64,000 nt of DNA, taken from DATJMJ01 sp035503915 (GTDB lineage: Bacteria > Actinomycetota > Acidimicrobiia > Acidimicrobiales > Palsa-688). The translations under genes were made by a program, and so were the position numbers. The stretch spans positions 1 through 64,000 of the forward strand of contig DATJSU010000043.1 of NCBI GenBank assembly GCA_035503915.1. Reading direction: 5' to 3'. A model generated the notes under the pieces. That model saw only the letters and a list, made by a program, of their open reading frames with translations. It was not told where the DNA came from and ran no database searches. This document shows, one piece after another, positions 17,020 to 25,492 of this stretch (position 1 is the stretch's first letter; every line of letters starts with the position of its first letter).

Positions 17020-17460
17020 GTGACAAGCGATTCCGTTCAGGGACCTGGCCGGGCGCTCCCCCCTGTGTCGGCGCTCGCCAAGATCACCGTCCTGCTCCGC
17101 CATTTCGACGACGAACTGGCGCGCCTCAAAAATGAGGCCTCCCCGGGGCGGCTCATGTCCATCGCCGCCGAGGACCCAGGCGTCAACGCCGTCCTCGGCG
17201 CTCTGGAGAGGGCCCTGGCAGATGCCGTCCATGCCTTCGACCTCCAACCCGAGCTAATGGACCCGCGCCAGCGCCTTCGTGGCCCGCTCCAGATCCTCTG
17301 GGCGGACCTGGTCGAAATGTCGCCCGAGAGCTTGCGCAAGCAATGGGGGGCCCAAGAGATACCCGAGATCTGGCCGCAACTGCACCAGCACCTCCTTTTG
17401 GCGATCGAGCGAGCCATCGGGGACCTGACAGGCCAAGGTGCTCCTCAGCCCCGGCGCTGA
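17020..17460 (+). CDS. Small helical protein downstream of the dynamin-like gene
   Basis: 146 residues from GTG 17020; the open frame further upstream overlaps the dynamin gene and is antisense-like in composition. The product is mainly helical: LAKITVLLRHFDDELARLKN, then VLGALERALADAVHAFDL, GPLQILWADLVEMSPESL, HLLLAIERAIGDL. There is no signal or membrane helix. I know no family for it. Its position 25 bp behind the GTPase in the same direction suggests cotranscription and a joint role. It ends tail-to-tail with the first Hyf-like operon. Confidence 0.6.
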   Translation: MTSDSVQGPGRALPPVSALAKITVLLRHFDDELARLKNEASPGRLMSIAAEDPGVNAVLGALERALADAVHAFDLQPELMDPRQRLRGPLQILWADLVEMSPESLRKQWGAQEIPEIWPQLHQHLLLAIERAIGDLTGQGAPQPRR

Positions 17461-17517
17461 ACCAGGGCCACCGGCCCGCTCTTGGCATCTTGGGCGCTTT
17501 CGACCGGCGCCACGCCC

Positions 17518-19527
17518 TTACTGCGCGGCGATGAAGTACGCCACCACTACTGCCACGAGGATATAGAGCAGGTACCAGTTGATGTCGCCTGACTGGAGCG
17601 GTTGGAGCAGGCGGGCCAGGCGCCGGAAGAACCAGACCACGGGAGCGTAGAGGTACTTTTCGAACAGCGGCAGGACTTGCATCCGGTAATGGACCGGGCC
17701 GGACAGCCCGGCGGGGTCTTCAGAAGCTCGGTCGATATGGACCGTCGGGCTGTAAAAACGCTCGAATATCACCCTCACGGGGTTGGCGAAGGTCGTCGCC
17801 GTGTACTGCATACGAGGCTTGAACTCAACGATCCCGCCGTCCCAAACAGGGACGCTGCGGCTCGCGCCACGGGGTCGTGCCGCCAAATAGATGAGCAGCG
17901 GCACCGCGCTCACGCCGACCATGAAGGCGGCCAAGTAGGTGGGCGAGAAGGCCGAGAAATCCGTGTGGGCAGGAAGGACGGTGAGGTCCGGCGCCAGCAG
18001 GTCTGGGCGCAGCTCCACGCCAGTCACGCTCCGAGCGACGCGGTCGAGCGCGACGAGGACAGCAGGAGCCCCAACTGCCAGCGCCGCGCAAGCCGCCGCC
18101 AGCAACCCTGGGCCGAGCAAGGGCTGGCCTTTCTCCGAGGCGTGGGCGGCCTGGCGCGTGCGTGGCATCCCCAAGAAGGCGACCCCGAAGGCCCGAGCAA
18201 AGGCCATCACGGCGAGGCCCGCCGTCAGCCCCAGCACGGCCGCCGCCAGGACTATCAGCACGCCGGGCACATGGGCGGGTATCCGGAAGCCTTGGAAGAG
18301 GCCTTGGAACACCAGCCACTCGCTTACAAAGCCGTTGAGCGGTGGCAGAGCGGCGATGCCGAGCACCCCGACAAGGGATATGACGGTTGTCGCGGGCATG
18401 GTGCGCACCAGCCCGCCCAACTGGTCGAGGTCACGCGTGCCTGCCCCGTGCTCCAAGGCCCCTGTCTCGAGGAAAAGCAGCGTCTTGTACGCGCCGTGGT
18501 TGACCACGTGGTAAAGCGCCACGAGGAGCAGGAAGGCGCCCAACGGTCCTTGCCCATAGCTGGCGAAGGTCATGCCCGCGCCCAGGGCGGCGACGATCAC
18601 CCCGACGTTCTCGACCGTCGAGTAGGCGAGGAACCGCTTCAGGTCCCGTTCCATCATGGCGTAGAGGATCCCGACCAGAGCCGAAAGCGCCCCGACGCTC
18701 ATCGTCAGCAGGCCCCACCACGGCGCCTGGCGACCGAGCAGTTGGAAGCCGAACAACGCCACCCCGTACACGCCCAACTTGACAACGAGGCCGGACAGGA
18801 ACGCCGAGCCATCTGCTGGGGCGACAGGGTGAGCGACCGGTAGCCAGATGTGGAAGGGCACGAGGCCGGCTTTGAAGCCGAAGCCGGCGAGGGCGAGCAC
18901 GAAAGCGGCGCTCCGCCAGGCGAGAGGGACGGCCCCTGCGCGGGCGGCGATGGTTGCCAGGTCGAGGCTGTGGCACTGGGTGGCCATGAGCACGAAGGCG
19001 ACGACCACGAGCGCGAACCCAACTTCCCCCAGGGCTAGGAACAAGAAGCACCCTCTGGCAGCTCCTTGTTGGCTGCGATGGCGCAGCACCAGCAGCGCCG
19101 AGGCGAGCGTCATCGACTCCCAGGCGACGAGGAAGGTCGTGACGTTGCCTGCCACCAGGACCGCGAGGGCGGCGAGAAGGGCGGCGTTGTACGCGGACAG
19201 GTAGATCGCCGTACCGTTCCCCGGCCTGTGGTACCGCGGGCTGAACATGCCGGTCGCCAAGGCAACGAGCCCGAGGAGGACGATGAACGCCGACGCCAAC
19301 GGCGCCGCCCGGAGCACCAGGCCCCCGACGGGGCCACTGCTGGTGGCGAGAGCCCCCGTCGCCCTCCCCCCCAAGGCGAGGAGGACGCCGCCAACGAGGG
19401 CTGCCAACCCTCCGGCCGCAGACACCCAACCTGCGAGGGTGGCGTTCAGGCGCTTGGAGGCGCCCAGAGCCACAAGTGCGGCGGCCGCCCAGCACGTGGC
19501 CGCAGACCACAGCCAGCCCGCGATCAC
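17518..19527 (-). CDS. hyfB: Hyf-like complex 1: HyfB/NuoL-type antiporter-like membrane subunit
   Basis: 669 residues with about 16 membrane helices. Key ion-pumping residues are kept: Glu in LVAWESMTLASALLV, Lys in LAGFGFKAGLVPFHIWLP, and the YSTVENVGVI segment with the second conserved motif. A long C-terminal extension (VPVWDGGIVEFKPRM, then a last helix near YLLYILVAVVVAYF) is typical of HyfB/HycC. It is the last gene of the leftward operon and starts at GTG 19527, overlapping the small-subunit stop. In complex I-type machines this subunit moves protons or Na+ coupled to electron flow. Confidence 0.88.
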   Translation of the reverse strand: MIAGWLWSAATCWAAAALVALGASKRLNATLAGWVSAAGGLAALVGGVLLALGGRATGALATSSGPVGGLVLRAAPLASAFIVLLGLVALATGMFSPRYHRPGNGTAIYLSAYNAALLAALAVLVAGNVTTFLVAWESMTLASALLVLRHRSQQGAARGCFLFLALGEVGFALVVVAFVLMATQCHSLDLATIAARAGAVPLAWRSAAFVLALAGFGFKAGLVPFHIWLPVAHPVAPADGSAFLSGLVVKLGVYGVALFGFQLLGRQAPWWGLLTMSVGALSALVGILYAMMERDLKRFLAYSTVENVGVIVAALGAGMTFASYGQGPLGAFLLLVALYHVVNHGAYKTLLFLETGALEHGAGTRDLDQLGGLVRTMPATTVISLVGVLGIAALPPLNGFVSEWLVFQGLFQGFRIPAHVPGVLIVLAAAVLGLTAGLAVMAFARAFGVAFLGMPRTRQAAHASEKGQPLLGPGLLAAACAALAVGAPAVLVALDRVARSVTGVELRPDLLAPDLTVLPAHTDFSAFSPTYLAAFMVGVSAVPLLIYLAARPRGASRSVPVWDGGIVEFKPRMQYTATTFANPVRVIFERFYSPTVHIDRASEDPAGLSGPVHYRMQVLPLFEKYLYAPVVWFFRRLARLLQPLQSGDINWYLLYILVAVVVAYFIAAQ

Positions 19528-20042
19528 AGGGGTGCTCCCTCACAGAAGCTGAGGCCGCCCACCTTGGCCGACAGCCGCCCCACCGCCACGAGCAGCCCCT
19601 GGAGGAGGGCGAGCGGGCTCGGCGGGCAGCCTGGGACCCAGACGTCGACTGGGAGCACCCTGTCGAGGCGGCCGTGGACGAGCGCGTCCTGCGCGTAGAC
19701 GCCACCAAGCGGGCAGGCGCCGACCGCGACCACCACCTTCGGCTCGGGCATGGCGTCGTACGTCTTTTGGAGCGCGATGTCCATGGCGCGCGCAGCCGGC
19801 CCCGTAACGAGGAGCAAATCGGCGTGACGAGGCGCCGGGGTGAAGAAAAAGCCGAGGCGGTGGAGGTCGTAGTGGGGAGCGAGAAGGAGACGGATCTCCG
19901 ACTCGCACACGGCGCACGACCCGGTGTCAACCGTGCGGATGTGCAAGCTGCGCCCGAACATGGCGCCCGCCTCCTTCAGCCGGGCCGCCGCCGCCTCCTC
20001 GCCAGTGGCACCCACGTCGCCCAGCGGGCTGGCTGGGGTCAC
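19524..20042 (-). CDS. hyfI: Hyf-like complex 1: NuoB/HyfI-type small subunit with an intact N2-type cluster
   Basis: About 172 residues from GTG 20042, which overlaps the ferredoxin stop; a longer in-frame extension to 20387 is antisense to that gene. The four ligands of the proximal [4Fe-4S] cluster are present: C43 and C46 in DTGSCAVCESE (hydrogenase-type CxxC, not the adjacent Cys pair of complex I), C110 in VGACPLGG and C139 in VPGCPPSP. It should pass electrons to or from the large subunit at the membrane interface. The paralogue in complex 2 has lost all four ligands. Confidence 0.88.
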   Translation of the reverse strand: MTPASPLGDVGATGEEAAAARLKEAGAMFGRSLHIRTVDTGSCAVCESEIRLLLAPHYDLHRLGFFFTPAPRHADLLLVTGPAARAMDIALQKTYDAMPEPKVVVAVGACPLGGVYAQDALVHGRLDRVLPVDVWVPGCPPSPLALLQGLLVAVGRLSAKVGGLSFCEGAPL

Positions 20043-20377
20043 AGCAGATCCCCTTTCAACGGCACGCGCTTGACCAAGTGCTCCCGGCTCGTAGCCGCCA
20101 GCTCGAAGACACCGCTCGGGCGAGCCGCCTGCCCAGCAGCTTCCAGGCACCGGCCACACCCCGAGCAAGCGCCCACGTCGAGCACGAGATGGGTGCCTTC
20201 GCGCGCCAGTGCGTTGCTCGGGCAGAGAGCCACCAGCTGGTCGGCGAGCGCGGCTGTGAGGTGCCCGGGGACGAACACCGGCGGGGAGGGCAACTTGGCC
20301 GCCCAAGGGTCGACGACCGCCGGGTAGCGGGTGGTGACCACGCCCCTTCGCAGACCGCGCAGGAACCACAGTGCCAT
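20039..20377 (-). CDS. Hyf-like complex 1: HycF/NuoI-like ferredoxin subunit with one [4Fe-4S] site
   Basis: 112 residues. It opens MALWFLRGLRRGVVTTRYP, like HycF/HyfH proteins. Only one set of cluster ligands remains: C52 in ALCPSNAL plus C71, C74 and C77 in ACSGCGRC. The usual second [4Fe-4S] cluster of the family is missing, so the protein holds four cysteines instead of eight. It overlaps the large-subunit stop (ATGA at 20374-20377) and the small-subunit start. In complex 2 the same shortened ferredoxin is fused to the small subunit. Confidence 0.82.
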   Translation of the reverse strand: MALWFLRGLRRGVVTTRYPAVVDPWAAKLPSPPVFVPGHLTAALADQLVALCPSNALAREGTHLVLDVGACSGCGRCLEAAGQAARPSGVFELAATSREHLVKRVPLKGDLL

Positions 20378-21912
20378 CAGCGCGCAATCCCGGCCACGGT
20401 CAGCCAGAAGCTGGCTTCGATTATCGGGATGTCGGTGAACACGTTGCGCGACCGGGCCGCGTCGTCAAAGGCACGCCAATTGCGTGCCGAGCCGGGCCTA
20501 AGGCGCGCCCGTTCCACGCGGCCATCGCCGCCCAAGGAGAGCCAGGCGAGCGACTCGCCGCGCGGGGACTCGCTCCACCCGAGGGCTGCACCCGCTCTCG
20601 TGCTCGAACGGCGCCCCAGCTGGGACGCTGAGCCGGCCGAAGAGCTAGTCGAGCGATTGGGAGGAGAACCTGTGGTGAGGGTAGTGACCAGGCGGGCGGA
20701 CGCCTCGGCTTCATCCGCCATGACCTCCATCCGGGCCAAAGCATCCCCCTTCTGCCTGACGGCGACTCGCGTCGCGACGTCCCCAAAGAGGCTGAAGGGG
20801 TGGTCCCTCCTGGTGTCGAGATCGCGCCCCGAGGCGCGGGCTACCGGCCCTACCAGGCCGAGCCGTCGGGCGTCTGGAGGGCTCACGACCCCGCACGCCT
20901 CGAGGCGGTCCATGAACGAGTTCGTCGACCAGAGCGACTCGATCGCCCTCCGCAATTGATCGTACGCGGGCGGCAGAAGCCGCGCCACGGCGCCTTGGTC
21001 GAGCGGGCGCCCGAGCCCTCCGAAGGAGACAGCACCGAAGAGGTACCGATGACCGAAGCCAGCCAGGTTGAGCCTGAGCAGCTCCTCCAACGCCATCTCG
21101 GCCTGGGCCTGCCCGACGGACAGCCCCGTCGCCTGACAGAGCGCGGCTACTGCGGCCGCATGGTTGTAGAGGCGCTCCAGTTCCAAAGCGACAGCGCGCG
21201 CCACCTCGACGGGCTCTGGGAGCTCGAGCTCAGAGAGGGCCTCGGCGGCGCGGCAAAAAGCCCACGCGTTAGCAACCGCTGAGAGCCCTTCGGTGCGCTC
21301 GACGACGAACAGCGCCTGTTCGACGCTGAGCCCCTGGAGGCGCCGCTCCACCGCGCGGTGCTTGTGCCACTGGAGCAAGTAAAGGTCGATCACTTCCTCT
21401 CCGGAGGTCACGAGGCCCATGTAGAGCGATTCCTGAGCCACCGCGCGAACCGGCCCGTAGGGGAACTCGAACGCCTCGCCCGTGACGTAGTGGGCAGCGT
21501 GAGGCGTCCTGGCTTCCCGGGGCGGCGGAGCGCCCAGACGGGGGAAATCGGCGCCTGCGTGGGGCGGCACGACGAGCCGGTCGAGCAGCTTCGGTGCCGC
21601 CGGGCGCACGCCGAACTGCTCGTAGATCTCGCACTCCTCGACAAAGGCGGCCGGGTCGACATCGGACAACGAGGGGTACTCGGGGCCCTCTACGGCCCAC
21701 TCGACGACCAGGTACTCACGCGCCGAGTCGAGGGCGTAGACGAGGCGAAGGACGAGGGCACCCTCTTCGACAGCACCGAAGAAGTCCGCCAGGCGTGAGC
21801 CCTCTCTCGTCCCCATCTCCTGGACGACAGCCTGGACTGCGGCGGCGGGGACCCGGGTTGTGCGCACCCCCGGGCAAAGGAGCTGCCCATCCCGCGCCAC
21901 CAGGTCGCTCAT
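20377..21912 (-). CDS. hyfG: Hyf-like complex 1: HyfG/NuoCD-type large subunit lacking NiFe ligands
   Basis: About 511 residues from ATG 21912; GTG 21930 overlapping the previous stop is an alternative. An N-terminal NuoC-like 30-kDa domain (YEQFGVRP near 97) is joined to a NuoD-like domain (FEFPYGPVRAVAQES, LQWHKHRAVERRLQG). Where hydrogenases have ERxCGxC, this reads ERTEGLS (205-211). The C-terminus (NVFTDIPIIEASF) has no DPCxxC. So the NiFe site is absent, as in complex I. The spacer of about 30 residues near 430-465 is Ser/Thr-rich. It should accept or give electrons at a quinone-like pocket with the small subunit. Confidence 0.87.
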   Translation of the reverse strand: MSDLVARDGQLLCPGVRTTRVPAAAVQAVVQEMGTREGSRLADFFGAVEEGALVLRLVYALDSAREYLVVEWAVEGPEYPSLSDVDPAAFVEECEIYEQFGVRPAAPKLLDRLVVPPHAGADFPRLGAPPPREARTPHAAHYVTGEAFEFPYGPVRAVAQESLYMGLVTSGEEVIDLYLLQWHKHRAVERRLQGLSVEQALFVVERTEGLSAVANAWAFCRAAEALSELELPEPVEVARAVALELERLYNHAAAVAALCQATGLSVGQAQAEMALEELLRLNLAGFGHRYLFGAVSFGGLGRPLDQGAVARLLPPAYDQLRRAIESLWSTNSFMDRLEACGVVSPPDARRLGLVGPVARASGRDLDTRRDHPFSLFGDVATRVAVRQKGDALARMEVMADEAEASARLVTTLTTGSPPNRSTSSSAGSASQLGRRSSTRAGAALGWSESPRGESLAWLSLGGDGRVERARLRPGSARNWRAFDDAARSRNVFTDIPIIEASFWLTVAGIAR

Positions 21913-21926
21913 CTCGCCAGAGCCGC

Positions 21927-23417
21927 TCACAGCACCGCCTTCACCGAGTGCATCAAGAGCTCGTTCAGGCCTCCCGGCACCCACACGCCCAGCACGGCGA
22001 GGGCGCCCAAGCCTGCGACCAAGGGCAAGGAGGCGGCCAAGCGCTCCGAACGCTTGCGGTAAGGCACCACAGTCCCAGCGGGAGGGCTGTCGCCAGAAAC
22101 CATCGGGATGGTGGTCGCGATGAGGGACACGAAGCCGATCACCAAAAGCAGGACAAGGAAGCCGGCGAGCACCGGCCCGGTGACCGCCGAGCCCGCGAAC
22201 CCGGCCCGGACGATGGTCAGCTCGCTCAGGAAAACCCCAAAGGGCGGGCTCCCGGCAACGGCGATGGAGGCTAGGAGCAGGACCGCGCCGGCGAGCGGGA
22301 CTGCACCGAGCATGCCGCGCACCCTGGAGGACTCTCGTGTGCGGTACCCGAGGACGATGTGCCCCGACGACAAGAAGAGCACGGCCTTGCCGATGGCGTG
22401 CGCGAGGACCTGGAGCAACGCACCGTAAATGCCGAGAGCCCCACCGAAACCGAGGGCGACCGAGATAACCCCCATGTGCTCGACAGAGGAGTACGCGAAA
22501 AGCCGTTTGTAGTTGCCCCCACGCACGAGGAACATCACCCCGATAAAGACCGTCAGGAAACCGAAGAACAAAAGCACGGTCCCTGGGTAAGCGGCGCCGA
22601 GGGTGGCCCGGGCGATCGCCTGGAAGCGGATGATGGCGTACATACCGGTGTTGAGCAGGCCGGCAGACAGCATCGCGCTCACGGGGCTGGGGGCTTCGGA
22701 ATGGGCGTCTGGGAGCCAGGTGTGCATCGGCACCAAACCAACTTTGGTGCCGTAGCCGACGACGGCCAGCAAGAAGGCCAGCCGCATGCTCGCCGGCGTC
22801 AGCGAGGCGCCATGGGCGAAGAGGTAGGCCCAAGTGAGCCGCTGGTCGGAGCTGAGGTGAAGAGCGCTCGCGGAGTAGAAGAGGAACAGGGTGGCAACGA
22901 GCGCGATCGTGACCCCGAACGAGCTGATGATCACGTACTTCCAGGCTGCCTCGAGCGAGCGCTTCTTGGCCTCGAGGCCGACGAGCACGACGCTGGCGAG
23001 CGTGCTCGCCTCTACCAGGATCCAAAGAAGGCCGAGGTTCCCCGTCAGGAAGACAGCGAGCATGGCGGAGGCGAAGACGGAAAAGAAGACGAAATATAGC
23101 CGCACTTGGAACCGGCTCAGCGTGCCGCGCTCTTCCTCCACCGAGAGGTAGGCCGCCGAGCCAAGGCTTGCCAAAAGCACGACGAGCGATACCACGACGG
23201 CGAAGAAAGCGCTCAGGGCGTCGACGTAGACGAACCCGCTCCAGGCCTGGAAATGCCCAACCTCAGCCGCCCGCACGGCCAGCACGACGGCGCATGAGAA
23301 AGACGCCGCTCCCGCGAGGGACATGACAAGCCCGGCCACCCCGGCCCGAGCCCCGCTGGCCGCCGCGAGCGCACCCCCAAGAGGGAGGAGCGTGACCAGG
23401 AGGACGAGCGCAGTCAC
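21927..23417 (-). CDS. hyfF: Hyf-like complex 1: HyfF/NuoN-type antiporter-like membrane subunit
   Basis: 496 residues from GTG 23417, overlapping the upstream stop by the GTGA pattern. About 14 helices. Conserved charges: Glu in LLWILVEASTLASVVLV, Lys in VVGYGTKVGLVPMHTWLPDA and the His/Glu in LFAYSSVEHMGVI. This is the second ion-channel-type subunit of the complex and equals HycQ/HyfF of actinobacterial Hyc-like loci in size. The paralogue at 27169 has exactly the same length. Confidence 0.87.
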   Translation of the reverse strand: MTALVLLVTLLPLGGALAAASGARAGVAGLVMSLAGAASFSCAVVLAVRAAEVGHFQAWSGFVYVDALSAFFAVVVSLVVLLASLGSAAYLSVEEERGTLSRFQVRLYFVFFSVFASAMLAVFLTGNLGLLWILVEASTLASVVLVGLEAKKRSLEAAWKYVIISSFGVTIALVATLFLFYSASALHLSSDQRLTWAYLFAHGASLTPASMRLAFLLAVVGYGTKVGLVPMHTWLPDAHSEAPSPVSAMLSAGLLNTGMYAIIRFQAIARATLGAAYPGTVLLFFGFLTVFIGVMFLVRGGNYKRLFAYSSVEHMGVISVALGFGGALGIYGALLQVLAHAIGKAVLFLSSGHIVLGYRTRESSRVRGMLGAVPLAGAVLLLASIAVAGSPPFGVFLSELTIVRAGFAGSAVTGPVLAGFLVLLLVIGFVSLIATTIPMVSGDSPPAGTVVPYRKRSERLAASLPLVAGLGALAVLGVWVPGGLNELLMHSVKAVL

Positions 23418-24130
23418 CCGCGAAGCTCCCTCAGCTCGGAGGCCGTCGCCTCGGCAAGGCGCCGTGTGATCCCAGAAACGAAGACGATCATGATCAGTAC
23501 GGCAGCAACGAGGTCCAAGAAGATCCCTGCCTCCACGATGAAGGGGAACGTAGACACGAGCGTGATGGCCCCCAAGAAGACGCCGTTTTCTGTGATCAGC
23601 CAACCGATCAGCTGTGCCACGATGTGGCGGCGGACCACCATGGCGAGCGCGCCGAGAAGGACGAGCGCCGTCGATAGCGGTACAGCCGAAAGGGCTACTA
23701 CCCCGTGAGGCAGGTCCTCGGGGAGCACCACCAAGAAGGCGAAGCCCGTCAAGAGGGCACCCACGATGAGGGAGGTCGACAAGCCGGTGGAGAGGGCGAC
23801 ATCGCGTTTTAGGTCGAGGCGCTGCAAAAGGAGCCGCCTGGTGGCAACCGGGATGGAAATGCCCTTGACCGCGGCCGTTATGAACGCCAGCGCCCAAAGT
23901 TCGCCGCTGTGGAAGTGGAAAGCGACCACCCCGCAGGCGAACGAGAGCACCAAGGACTGGAACGCGTAATAAACGACATAGCGGTTGAAGAGCTTCGAGC
24001 CGAGGCAGGCGAACGCCGCCATGAGCATGAGCACCGAGCACAACGTGAGCAGGGTCCCCGCCAAGGAGGAGGCCCTCAGGCTCTCGACACCAGGGGGAGC
24101 GCCCGCCGCCAAGAGCAACGGCATTGTCAC
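23414..24130 (-). CDS. hyfE: Hyf-like complex 1: HyfE-type membrane subunit
   Basis: 238 residues with six or seven helices, organised like HyfE (a NuoK-related protein): VVYYAFQSLVLSFACGVVAF, then ITAAVKGISIPVATRRLLL with the conserved Lys, then LIGWLITENGVFLGAITLVS with the conserved Glu-Asn. The C-terminal tail (ITRRLAEATASELRELRG) is cytoplasmic. It overlaps both neighbours by four bases, so it is translationally coupled. Confidence 0.85.
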   Translation of the reverse strand: MTMPLLLAAGAPPGVESLRASSLAGTLLTLCSVLMLMAAFACLGSKLFNRYVVYYAFQSLVLSFACGVVAFHFHSGELWALAFITAAVKGISIPVATRRLLLQRLDLKRDVALSTGLSTSLIVGALLTGFAFLVVLPEDLPHGVVALSAVPLSTALVLLGALAMVVRRHIVAQLIGWLITENGVFLGAITLVSTFPFIVEAGIFLDLVAAVLIMIVFVSGITRRLAEATASELRELRG

Positions 24131-25077
24131 ACGTTCACGACGTAAGACGTCACGACGCCAATAAGAGCGATCAGGAAGGCAGAACCTACGAACTCAGCGA
24201 TCCGAAAGAACCGCAACTTTGCAAAAGAAGTGTCGATGACGACGATGGCGAGGCCGCAGATCGCAAGTTTGCCCAGCAGGACCGGCACGGCCAGCAGCCC
24301 GCCCAGCAAGCTGTGGGCACTACCGCCGAGGCCCCAAGGCAGCACGAACACGTTCATGAATATGGAGGACATCAAGAACAACTTCATCCATGAGCCCCAA
24401 CGCATGAGCGCGTACAGCCGCCCCGAGTACTCGAGGGCGCGGCCCTCCTCGATCATGGAAATCTCTATGCTCCCACTTGGGTTTTCGATCGGTATCCTCC
24501 CGTTCTCGACGAGCACGATCATGAAAAAGGCGAGCGTGCCCAAAAGATGGGCGGGGAGCACAAGGGCATAGGGCGACGAGCGGACGGCGTGGTTCATGAG
24601 ATAGGGGTTGTCAGATGCCGACAGGGCCCCGACGGTGAAAAAGACCAATATCAACGCCGGCTCGACCAAGCTCCCGACCCAGGTCGCCCGGCTCGCTCCG
24701 AGATCCCCATTGGGGCTCGCCGTGTCCATGGCCGCCAGCGCTGAGGCAAAGGCCGCCATGGTGAGGACGAAGGCACCGCCGATGAGGTCGGCGAGGAAGG
24801 CGAGCGGGAGGGGGACGCTCGTGATGATGGGGACGATGGCTGACACGGTCAGGTAGCAGGCGAACACGACGAAGGGGGCGCCACGGAACACCCAGGAGGC
24901 CTGGTCGCTGATCGCGGACCCCTTACGGAACAGCTTTGCGAGGTCCCGGTAGGGCTGGAGGACGCTCGGCCCCCGCTTGGACGCCACGACCGCCTCCGCT
25001 CTGGTGAGGGCCCCCGCGTAGAGGGGGGAAAAGACGATCACGACCGCGCTCTGGAGCACCTGGAGCAGGTAGGGCAC
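24127..25077 (-). CDS. hyfC: Hyf-like complex 1: HyfC/HycD/NuoH-type membrane subunit, first gene of the operon
   Basis: 316 residues with eight helices. The conserved cytoplasmic loops of the NuoH family are present: RAEAVVASKRGPSVLQPYRD and the acidic loop GRIPIENPSGSIEISMIEEG. This subunit forms the proximal part of the ion path and the quinone-side contact with the small and large subunits. It starts at GTG 25077 behind GAGGAG with 10-nt spacing. A hairpin at 25090-25106 overlaps that ribosome-binding site. Its length matches HycD of mycobacteria (316 aa, from memory). Confidence 0.88.
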   Translation of the reverse strand: MPYLLQVLQSAVVIVFSPLYAGALTRAEAVVASKRGPSVLQPYRDLAKLFRKGSAISDQASWVFRGAPFVVFACYLTVSAIVPIITSVPLPLAFLADLIGGAFVLTMAAFASALAAMDTASPNGDLGASRATWVGSLVEPALILVFFTVGALSASDNPYLMNHAVRSSPYALVLPAHLLGTLAFFMIVLVENGRIPIENPSGSIEISMIEEGRALEYSGRLYALMRWGSWMKLFLMSSIFMNVFVLPWGLGGSAHSLLGGLLAVPVLLGKLAICGLAIVVIDTSFAKLRFFRIAEFVGSAFLIALIGVVTSYVVNV

Positions 25078-25087
25078 CGGCCTCAGG

Positions 25088-25106
25088 CTCCTCGTGGAGG
25101 ACGAGG
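25088..25106 (-). promoter_or_regulatory. Hairpin covering the Shine-Dalgarno of hyfC of complex 1
   Basis: On the minus-strand transcript CCTCGT (25106-25101), a 5-nt loop CCTCC and ACGAGG (25095-25090) form a 6-bp stem. The 3' arm runs into GAGGAG (25093-25088), which ends 10 nt before GTG 25077. GGCC on each side could lengthen the stem with internal loops. If it folds, it would hide the ribosome-binding site. Chance folding in GC-rich DNA is possible. Confidence 0.4.
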
Positions 25107-25448
25107 ACCGGGCCTAAGCAACCCCTCACGATGGCTAGGTTGTGCCCGTTGGTGGCGGCTCATGAGCAAAATTTGGCTCCTTCCTCGACGTCGCTAGTGA
25201 ACTTGTCGGGTCAGAAGCCATCATCCATGCCTGGGGGCATGGCAGCGCGCGGGCCTCATCGCGTGAGGAGCTTTCCTAGCATGCTCCCCTGCCCTGGTCA
25301 AGCGGCCGGGCGCCCCCCGCACGGGAGCCGAACGACGAAGTGGCCTGCCGCCGCCCGGGCGGTGCCGCTAAACTGGCTGCGGCCGGATGAGGTCCCGGCG
25401 GCCCACCCGGCACCGGGCCTGGGCCAAACCACCTGCAAGGGTTGATGG

Positions 25449-25480
25449 CCTCTACGCGATATAGCTCGTGCGCGTAGAGG
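25449..25480 (+). promoter_or_regulatory. Perfect 10-bp inverted repeat covering the Shine-Dalgarno of hyfC of complex 2
   Basis: CCTCTACGCG at 25449-25458 and CGCGTAGAGG at 25471-25480 are perfect reverse complements around a 12-nt loop. The 3' arm overlaps AGGAG (25478-25482), which ends 10 nt before GTG 25493. This could be an RNA switch that hides the ribosome-binding site, or a DNA operator for a dimeric regulator. The same arrangement is seen at the other operon. Confidence 0.55.
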
Positions 25481-25492
25481 AGACACCGACAA

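Larger units (their letters stand above)
25078..25492. promoter_or_regulatory. Shared divergent promoter region of the two Hyf-like operons
   Basis: This 415-bp spacer separates two operons read outwards. I see no gene in it. Both ends carry an inverted repeat that overlaps the ribosome-binding site of the first gene (listed separately). I could not pick clear -35/-10 pairs; CGATATAG at about 25456-25463 is the only AT-leaning patch near the right-hand start. Confidence 0.6.

Noticed and set aside
18431..19930. A long minus-strand frame overlapping hyfB of complex 1
   Set aside because: It is an alternative frame of a GC-rich gene, with Arg/Pro-rich low-complexity sequence; the hyfB frame has membrane helices and conserved residues.
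21913..23025. N-terminal extension of hyfG of complex 1
   Set aside because: Out-of-frame reading of hyfF. The NuoC-like domain begins at ATG 21912 (or GTG 21930).
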